5,701 bases of DNA, from the NCBI GenBank assembly GCA_031406795.1, contig JANOHV010000122.1, positions 1 to 5,701 of the forward strand, in the 5' to 3' direction. Positions 1-5,701 of this stretch are shown one piece after another. The position numbers and the translations under genes were made by a program. Source of the stretch: DATDCY01 sp031406795 [NCBI: Candidatus Rokuibacteriota bacterium] (GTDB lineage Bacteria > JAUVQV01). How positions within the stretch are numbered: the first letter of the stretch is position 1; each line of letters begins with the position of its first letter. A model generated the notes under the pieces. The model was not told the DNA's origin. It saw only the letters and a program-made list of their open reading frames with translations, and did not search any database.

Positions 1-597
1 CGCGCGATCGACGCGCCGCGATTCGCCCGGCTGCTCGCCGACTGGCGCGGCTTCCTGCTCCGGCCGACGCCGAGGCGTCCCGCCGGCGCCCCGAACGCGC
101 TGCGCCCGTGCGCCGGGCTGGCCGCGGAGCGCATCGGCCGGATGCACCGGCGCGCGCTGCGCGAAGGCGCCGCGATCGGCGCCGCTTCACCGCCCGCCGA
201 CCTGCACGAGCTGCGCAAGACCTGCAAGAAGCTGCGCTACCTCGTGGAGTTCTTCCAGTCGCTGCTGGACCGGGAGACGGCGGAAGGGGCCATCGCCTCG
301 CTCAAGGGTCTCCAGGACACGCTCGGCTTCTTTCAGGACCGTCAGGTCCAGGCCGACGCGCTGCTCGGGTACGCCCGCGAGCTGGCGCGGGAGGGCCGGG
401 CCGCGCCGCCAACCTACCTTGCCCTGGGCATGCTCGTCGAGCGCCTGCGCGAAGAGCAGGCCCGGGCGCGAATCGAATTCGCCGGTCAATTCGCGCTGTT
501 TTCGCGCAAGGCCGGCCGCAAGAGCTGGAAGCGGCTGCTCGCCAGCGCGGCCATGGACGCCGCCGCGGCGCACGGCGGGGAGAGCCGCGATGGCTAA
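1..597 (+). CDS. CHAD-domain protein, C-terminal part (5' end outside window)
   Basis: The frame is open from base 1 to a TAA at 595-597, giving 198 visible residues with no start; the gene begins to the left. The visible part is helical and rich in Arg, Lys and His. It carries the characteristic CHAD motif HELRKTCKKLRYLVEFF at about residues 69-85 of the fragment. Further basic helices follow (QDTLGFFQDRQVQ, FSRKAGRKSWKRLL). CHAD domains are alpha-helical bundles whose conserved basic residues bind polyphosphate, and they are often fused to or encoded beside CYTH triphosphatases. That fits here, because the next gene is a CYTH protein overlapping by 8 bases. A Met codon at 142 starts a shorter frame, but homology-like sequence (LLADWRGFL) continues upstream of it, so it is not the true start. 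Whether the missing N-terminus holds a second CHAD repeat or a CYTH domain cannot be seen. The family call is confident; cellular role (polyphosphate binding or granule association) is inferred from the family. Confidence 0.85.
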   Translation, partial: RAIDAPRFARLLADWRGFLLRPTPRRPAGAPNALRPCAGLAAERIGRMHRRALREGAAIGAASPPADLHELRKTCKKLRYLVEFFQSLLDRETAEGAIASLKGLQDTLGFFQDRQVQADALLGYARELAREGRAAPPTYLALGMLVERLREEQARARIEFAGQFALFSRKAGRKSWKRLLASAAMDAAAAHGGESRDG

Positions 598-1069
598 GGA
601 GATCGAGCGCAAATTCCTCGTCGTGGGCGACGACTGGCGGGCGGGCGCCCTGGGCATCCCGTACCGTCAGGGCTACCTCAGCGCCGGGGCAGATGCCATC
701 TGCACGGTACGCGCGCGCGTCGCCGGCGAACGCGCCTTCCTCACCGTCAAGGGGCGGGCCGTCGACGGGGCGCGGGACGAATACGAGTACCCGATCCCGG
801 TCGCCGATGCCGAGGAGATGCTCGAGCGCCTCTGCGTCGGCGGACGCGTCGAGAAACTCCGCCACCGGGTGCCGTTCGCCGGGCGCGTCTGGGAAGTCGA
901 CTCCTTCAGCGGCGAGAATGCCCCCCTGGTCATCGCGGAGGTGGAATTGGACAGTATCGACGCCGATGTCGCGCTCCCCCCGTGGGTCGGGCGCGAAGTG
1001 ACGGACGATCCGCGCTACACCAACGCCGCGCTTGCGCGGCACCCGTACGCGCGCTGGGGACGGCCGTGA
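590..1069 (+). CDS. CYTH-domain triphosphate tunnel enzyme, probable inorganic triphosphatase
   Basis: The product is 159 residues, the size of short stand-alone CYTH/TTM proteins. The ATG at 590 is preceded by GGGGAG at a good distance and overlaps the CHAD stop by 8 bases. An upstream ATG at 419 in the same frame would only add non-homologous shadow sequence. The signature ExExK is present as E4-I-E6-R-K8. Other expected tunnel residues are visible: RQGYL (26-30), R41/R43, K54, E64/E66, K89/R91/R93, D104 and E117/E119 in the EVEL strand. The C-terminal stretch WVGREVTDDPRYTNAALA closely resembles my memory of the Nitrosomonas europaea enzyme NeuTTM, a metal-dependent tripolyphosphatase. Members of the superfamily also include class IV adenylate cyclase (CyaB) and thiamine triphosphatase; the NeuTTM-like motif arrangement favours inorganic tripolyphosphate. 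No signal peptide is seen, so it is probably cytoplasmic. Adjacent CHAD and Nudix genes support a role in polyphosphate or pyrophosphate turnover. Confidence 0.88.
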   Translation: MAKEIERKFLVVGDDWRAGALGIPYRQGYLSAGADAICTVRARVAGERAFLTVKGRAVDGARDEYEYPIPVADAEEMLERLCVGGRVEKLRHRVPFAGRVWEVDSFSGENAPLVIAEVELDSIDADVALPPWVGREVTDDPRYTNAALARHPYARWGRP

Positions 1070-1494
1070 AGGGCGAACGCAAGCCGGATTCCTGGTACCG
1101 CCAATCGGGGGTCATCGCCGTGCGCGTGCGCGACGGCGCGCCCCAGGTGCTGCTGGTGACCAGCGCGGGCGGCAAGCGCTGGGTGATCCCGAAGGGCATC
1201 GTCGAGGAGGACCACTCGGCTGCGAGTTCCGCCGCGAAGGAGGCCTGGGAGGAGGCGGGCGTCACCGGCCGGGTGTCGCGCAGGATGATCGGCCGCTATC
1301 GCTACGAAAAATGGAACGGCGTCTGCTCGGTGCTCGTCTATCGGCTCGATGTCGATGAAGTGCACCGCGAATGGCCGGAGGCGCACGTGCGGCGCCGCAA
1401 GTGGCTGAGCCCGACGGCGGCGGCGAAACGCGTCGGCGACTCGGTGCTCGCGTGCCTGATCCTCGACGCGTTCCCCGGGAGGCCCCGATCGTGA
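1066..1494 (+). CDS. Nudix hydrolase, DIPP/Ap4A-like subfamily
   Basis: The product is 142 residues starting at GTG 1066, with GGGGA about five bases upstream. It overlaps the CYTH stop in a GTGA arrangement that implies translational coupling. The fold begins SGVIAVRV (14-21), followed by WVIPKG (39-44) and the Nudix box at residues 44-66, with K58-E59 and the metal-binding E62-E63 in KEAWEEAGV. Compared with the consensus GX5EX7REUXEEXGU, the first Glu is His50 and the Arg is Lys58. The catalytic REUXEE glutamates remain, so activity is plausible. The IPKGxVE and AAKEAWEEAG context, and the following YRYEKW and VLVYRLDV, resemble the diphosphoinositol polyphosphate phosphohydrolase / diadenosine polyphosphate hydrolase group. 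Some members of that group also cleave polyphosphate. The substrate here is not determined by sequence. An in-frame ATG at 982 would extend it into CYTH coding sequence and is rejected. Confidence 0.87.
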   Translation: MKGERKPDSWYRQSGVIAVRVRDGAPQVLLVTSAGGKRWVIPKGIVEEDHSAASSAAKEAWEEAGVTGRVSRRMIGRYRYEKWNGVCSVLVYRLDVDEVHREWPEAHVRRRKWLSPTAAAKRVGDSVLACLILDAFPGRPRS

Positions 1495-1985
1495 AGCGCC
1501 TGATCATCGTCCGGCATGCGAAAGCCGAAAAGACCGCGGCGCGCGGGGGTGATTTCGCCCGCCCGCTCGCCTCGCGCGGCGAGGACGACGCGACCGAGAT
1601 GGGGCGACGGCTCGCCCGCGGCAAGGTGCACCCCGACGCCATGCTCGCCAGTCCGGCGGCGCGTACCAGCGCGACCGCCCGGCTCATCGCGCGCGAGCTG
1701 GACTTCCCGTGGGCCGAGATCCGCATGGAGAAATCCATCTACCTCGCCGACGACGCGACGCTGCTGGATCTGGCGCGCGAACTCGATGACCGCGTGGAAA
1801 CCGCGCTGCTGGTGGGGCACAACCCCGGCGTCACGGAGCTGGCGCACGCGCTGGCTCGGGGCTTCACGCAGGAGTTGCCGACCGCCGCGGTTGTCTCCAT
1901 CGACCTGCCCGCCGACACCTGGGCCGGCGTGAAGCGCGGCAGCGGCACCCTGCGCGCGTACGACTACCCGAAGAAAAGCCCATAA
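1491..1985 (+). CDS. sixA: SixA-type phosphohistidine phosphatase (histidine phosphatase superfamily)
   Basis: The product is 164 residues. GTG 1491 overlaps the Nudix stop by four bases (GTGA) and has GGGAGG at 1477-1482, eight bases upstream; the in-frame ATG at 1371 lies deep in the Nudix gene and is rejected. The N-terminal catalytic motif is LIIVRHAKAEK, with R8 and H9 (the His that is phosphorylated). It is followed by the SixA-like DFARPLASRGEDDA, the ASPAARTSATA segment with R58, and the second catalytic His in GHNPGV (H110). The protein lacks the long insertions of phosphoglycerate mutases, matching the minimal SixA fold. In E. coli SixA removes phosphate from phosphohistidine, with the nitrogen-PTS protein NPr as a physiological substrate. 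No PTS or histidine kinase gene is visible here, so the target is unknown. As the last gene of the CHAD-CYTH-Nudix operon, its role may be tied to phosphate or polyphosphate metabolism; that is inference. Confidence 0.88.
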   Translation: MKRLIIVRHAKAEKTAARGGDFARPLASRGEDDATEMGRRLARGKVHPDAMLASPAARTSATARLIARELDFPWAEIRMEKSIYLADDATLLDLARELDDRVETALLVGHNPGVTELAHALARGFTQELPTAAVVSIDLPADTWAGVKRGSGTLRAYDYPKKSP

Positions 1986-2048
1986 GCCCGCCGGAGGGGC
2001 CATCTCCTGCAGCAGGACCCCGCAGCCGGAGCGCGGCCGGCCGGTTCC
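1986..2048. other. convergent intergenic gap with GC-rich inverted repeats
   Basis: This 63-base gap separates the stop of sixA (plus) from the stop of clpX (minus). It contains TCCTGC-A-GCAGGA at 2005-2017 flanked by GGGG (1996-1999) and CCCC (2018-2021). It also holds a GCCGG/CCGGC pair at 2025-2029 and 2037-2041. These could fold on either strand and slow both convergent transcripts. Neither strand has a T-tract after a stem, so it is not a canonical intrinsic terminator. Termination may be weak or factor-dependent. Confidence 0.3.
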
Positions 2049-3311
<1,263 letters not shown>

Positions 3312-3327
3312 GCTGTTTCAGGCCTCC

Positions 3328-3909
<582 letters not shown>

Positions 3910-3924
3910 ACCAGTTCCCCTTCC

Positions 3925-5211
3925 TTACGCTGTCTTGGCCCGCTGGACCACCCAGTCGAGGGTCTTGTCCTCGAGCAGGGCGGCCGTGAGGCCGGCCATG
4001 GTCTCGTTCTGGATCAGGCGCCGGCGCACCTCGCCCGGCTCGAGCTTGTTGGCGGTGGCGATCTTCACGATCTCGGCCGCCAGCTCTTCGTCGGCGATGG
4101 CGATCTTCTCGCGTTCGGCGATCGCCTCGAGCAGCAGGGCGATCCGGGCCTTCTTCTCCGCGGCCGGCCCGGCGTCCTCGCGGATCGACGCCCGCGTCTT
4201 CTGCACTTCGGCCCACGGCATCCCGCGCATCGCCAGGTAGCGCTCGGCGTCCGCGATCATCGTCTCCTTGCGGCGCTCGATCATCGTTGGCGGCACTTCG
4301 ATCGGGTTGAGTTCGGCAAGCCGGCTCACGACGGCGTCGCGCAGCCGGTTGCGGGCGGCGATCTCCTTGGAGTGCCGGAGGTTCTCGCGCATCTTGGTCT
4401 TGAGATCCTCGAGCCCCTGGTACTCGCCGACGTCCTTCGCGAACTCGTCGTCCAGGGCCGGCAGGATGCGCTCGCGCACTTCGACGACCGTCACCGTGAA
4501 CAGCGCCTCCTTGCCCGCCAGTTCCGGGTCGCCGAACTGCTCGGGGAGCCGGAGGGTGAACTCGCGGGTCTCGCCGGCCGCCGCGCCGATCAGGTTGTCC
4601 TCGAAGCCCGGCGGGAAGGTGCCGCCGCCGAGAGTCACCGGGAAGTCCTTGCCCGAGCCCCCGGGGATCGGCTTGCCGCCGGCGGTGCCCTCGAAGGTGA
4701 TGACCGCCACGTCGCCGTCGCGCAGCCCGCGCGCCTCCTCGAGCTTCTTCACCGTGGCGTGGCTCTGGCGAACCTCCTCGAGCAGGCGCTCGAGTTCCTC
4801 GTCCTTGACCTCGATTGTCTCGCCGGCGACCTCGATCCCGACGTAACCGGCCGGTTCGAAGCGCGGCCGGACCTCAAACTTCGCGACGTACGTGAACGGC
4901 TGGTGCTCCTCGAGGGCCGTGATCTCGAATTCCGGCTCGGCGACCGGCTCGATCGCGACCTTGCCGAGCGCGGCGTCGAAGGTGTCGCCGATGAGCCCGC
5001 GCGCGACGTCCGCGGTGACGTCGCCCCAGTACAGACGGCGGATTACGTCGGCCGGGACCTTGCCCTTGCGAAAGCCGGGCTGCACCGCCTTGCGGCGGTA
5101 GTCGCGCAGGACGCTCTCGAAGCGGCCATCGACCTCGGCGGCGGGGACTTCGATCGTGATCGAGCGCGTGACGGCGCTCGGCTCTTCAACGGAAACCTTC
5201 AACTCCTCCAC
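3925..5211 (-). CDS. tig: Trigger factor, ribosome-associated chaperone and peptidyl-prolyl isomerase
   Basis: Trigger factor docks at the ribosomal exit tunnel near protein L23 and shields nascent chains. The 428-residue protein has the usual three parts. The N-terminal ribosome-binding domain carries the signature GFRKGKVP (46-53). An FKBP-type PPIase domain spans about residues 161-247 (GDVAVITFEG, then PGFEDNLIG near 201-209). A long helical C-terminal chaperone domain follows to the end (MRENLRHSKEIAARNRLRD, IEVPPTMIERRKE). The start is GTG at 5211 with AAGGAG at 5218-5223 and a six-base spacer. The next in-frame start candidates would cut into the conserved first strand (LKVSVEEPSAVTRSITIEVP). 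It lies 46 bases after the tRNA-Leu gene with no visible terminator between them. It leads the tig-clpP-clpX operon, placing nascent-chain folding and proteolysis under common control. Confidence 0.97.
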   Translation of the reverse strand: MEELKVSVEEPSAVTRSITIEVPAAEVDGRFESVLRDYRRKAVQPGFRKGKVPADVIRRLYWGDVTADVARGLIGDTFDAALGKVAIEPVAEPEFEITALEEHQPFTYVAKFEVRPRFEPAGYVGIEVAGETIEVKDEELERLLEEVRQSHATVKKLEEARGLRDGDVAVITFEGTAGGKPIPGGSGKDFPVTLGGGTFPPGFEDNLIGAAAGETREFTLRLPEQFGDPELAGKEALFTVTVVEVRERILPALDDEFAKDVGEYQGLEDLKTKMRENLRHSKEIAARNRLRDAVVSRLAELNPIEVPPTMIERRKETMIADAERYLAMRGMPWAEVQKTRASIREDAGPAAEKKARIALLLEAIAEREKIAIADEELAAEIVKIATANKLEPGEVRRRLIQNETMAGLTAALLEDKTLDWVVQRAKTA

Positions 5212-5257
5212 GGGGATCTCCTTGCAAGGGGGGTTGGTGTCGCCTGAGTCGGGCTTC

Positions 5258-5343
5258 TGGTGCGAAAGGGGGGACTTGAACCCCCACCCCGTCTCCGGGA
5301 CTGGATCCTAAGTCCAGCGCGTCTGCCATTCCGCCACTTTCGC
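5258..5343 (-). tRNA. tRNA-Leu (anticodon TAG)
   Basis: On the minus strand the acceptor stem GCGAAAG (5337-5343) pairs perfectly with CTTTCGC. The D stem is GCG/CGC. The anticodon stem CTGGA/TCCAG encloses the loop CTTAGGA with anticodon TAG, which reads CUA. A long variable arm with the CCCG/CGGG stem marks a class II tRNA. The T arm is GGGGG-TTCAAGT-CCCCC. The discriminator is A, as required for Leu, and CCA is genome-encoded at 5258-5260. It is the third and last tRNA of the cluster, immediately before tig. Confidence 0.97.
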
Positions 5344-5361
5344 CCGGAGACTGAAAAAATA

Positions 5362-5437
<76 letters not shown>

Positions 5438-5462
5438 ACATTCACCATACTATCACATCTAC

Positions 5463-5538
5463 TGGGGTGAGTGAAGGGATTTGAACCCTCAACCCCCTGA
5501 GCCACAGTCAGGTGCTCCACCATTGAGCTACACCCACC
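5463..5538 (-). tRNA. tRNA-His (anticodon GTG) with encoded G-1
   Basis: On the minus strand the acceptor GTGGGTG (5531-5537) pairs with CACTCAC with one G-U wobble. An extra G at position -1 (5538) faces discriminator C73 (5466), the identity pair unique to histidine tRNA. The D arm is GCTC/GAGC. The anticodon stem CCTGA/TCAGG holds the loop CTGTGGC with anticodon GTG. The T arm is GAGGG-TTCAAAT-CCCTT and CCA is encoded at 5463-5465. It is the first gene of the cluster, 25 bases before tRNA-Lys and about 20-25 bases after the predicted transcription start. Confidence 0.97.
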
Positions 5539-5567
5539 ACAACCCCGTCAATCACAACGGCCCGCGT

Positions 5568-5596
5568 ACCCTACGAAAAATGCAACGGAATGTCAA
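5568..5596 (-). promoter_or_regulatory. sigma70-type promoter for the tRNA (and possibly tig-clpP-clpX) transcript
   Basis: On the minus strand a perfect TTGACA -35 (5591-5596) is followed by a 17-base spacer and TAGGGT (5568-5573), which keeps the three most conserved -10 bases. The bases just downstream (ACGCGGGCC) are GC-rich, like the discriminator of stringently controlled stable-RNA promoters in E. coli. Transcription would start near 5560, shortly before tRNA-His. Sequence match only; no start site is known. Confidence 0.65.
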
Positions 5597-5636
5597 GGTG
5601 ACGACCGCCGAGGGGTGCACGACAAGAAAGTGTGAG

Positions 5637-5664
5637 TTGACATAGGGCTGCGATCTGGCATCAT
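5637..5664 (+). promoter_or_regulatory. divergent sigma70-type promoter for a gene starting at the right edge
   Basis: TTGACA at 5637-5642, a 16-base spacer and CATCAT (5659-5664, 4 of 6 to TATAAT) form a plausible promoter pointing right. Its predicted start near 5671 would give an untranslated leader of roughly 30 bases before the candidate ATG at 5700. The -35 is perfect but the -10 is mediocre, as in promoters that are repressed or activated. Confidence 0.5.
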
Positions 5665-5666
5665 GT

Positions 5667-5689
5667 CTGTCATACAGTTCAAATGACAG
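5667..5689. promoter_or_regulatory. 7-base inverted repeat, candidate operator
   Basis: CTGTCAT (5667-5673) and ATGACAG (5683-5689) are perfect inverted repeats separated by nine bases. Their centres are about 16 bases apart, between one and two helical turns. The left arm overlaps the predicted transcription start and the right arm abuts the ribosome binding site. A repressor dimer site is the simplest reading. An mRNA hairpin is less likely, since the left arm may lie partly upstream of +1. No known regulator consensus is recognised. Confidence 0.4.
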
Positions 5690-5701
5690 GGAGGATGCCA
5701 T
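5689..5701 (+). promoter_or_regulatory. ribosome binding site and start of an off-window gene
   Basis: A strong GGGAGG (5689-5694) is followed by GATGCCAT ending at the window edge. The ATG at 5695 directly abuts the Shine-Dalgarno and is too close. The AT at 5700-5701, if followed by G, would be an ATG at a good five-base spacing. Thus a plus-strand gene, divergent from the tRNA-tig block, probably begins at 5700; nothing can be said of its product. Confidence 0.55.

Noticed and set aside
419-589. Upstream ATG extension of the CYTH gene
   Set aside because: The added residues are a shadow of the CHAD frame. The family N-terminus (MAKEIERKFL) starts at 590 next to a Shine-Dalgarno sequence.
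302-1042. Minus-strand open frames opposite CHAD and CYTH
   Set aside because: Composition is typical of GC-rich shadow frames and there is no motif; the plus strand carries clear CHAD and CYTH motifs with good ribosome binding sites.
1996-2041. Intrinsic terminator between sixA and clpX
   Set aside because: Stems are possible but interrupted, and no T-tract follows on either strand; kept only as a low-confidence gap description.
5224-5233. Hairpin hiding the tig ribosome binding site, suggested by the CCTTGCAAGG palindrome
   Set aside because: The palindrome has no loop, so it cannot fold as a simple RNA hairpin, and it overlaps only part of the Shine-Dalgarno; probably chance.

Overview
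This is a GC-rich bacterial window in which almost every base is assigned. It has two convergent protein-coding blocks and a tRNA cluster on the right. The organism looks like a Gram-negative-type bacterium with high GC, frequent GTG starts, strong GGAGG-type ribosome binding sites and tRNA genes that encode their 3' CCA. I cannot place it reliably. The tRNA-tig-clpP-clpX order occurs in several proteobacterial and other phyla. Some ClpX details, such as the short LGKRVVGFG loop, do not look like a textbook gamma- or betaproteobacterium.

Left block, plus strand, 1-1985: four genes that overlap by 4-8 bases and are almost certainly one translationally coupled operon. They are the C-terminal part of a CHAD-domain protein (cut by the window edge), a short stand-alone CYTH/triphosphate tunnel enzyme, a Nudix hydrolase, and a SixA-type phosphohistidine phosphatase. 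All four families handle phosphoanhydride or phosphoramidate chemistry (polyphosphate, tripolyphosphate, nucleoside or inositol pyrophosphates, phosphohistidine). This is the most interesting part of the window. Each family is known, but a joint function for the set is inference.

Middle block, minus strand, 5211 down to 2049: tig (trigger factor), clpP and clpX, separated by 15-16 bases. This is the classical co-translational folding and ATP-dependent proteolysis operon. lon, which often follows clpX, is absent; the convergent sixA gene lies there instead, after a 63-base GC-rich gap.

Right end: tRNA-His(GTG), tRNA-Lys(CTT) and tRNA-Leu(TAG), in transcription order, lie on the minus strand directly upstream of tig. 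A sigma70-type promoter (TTGACA, 17-base spacer, TAGGGT, GC-rich discriminator) precedes tRNA-His. I see no terminator or second promoter in the 46 bases between tRNA-Leu and tig, so tRNAs and chaperone/protease genes may share a transcript. A divergent plus-strand promoter, a 7-base inverted repeat and a GGGAGG ribosome binding site lead to a gene whose start codon appears to begin at base 5700, just outside the window.

No mobile element, CRISPR array or prophage signature was found, and nothing here is clearly an undescribed system. The CHAD-CYTH-Nudix-SixA cassette is the best candidate for follow-up.
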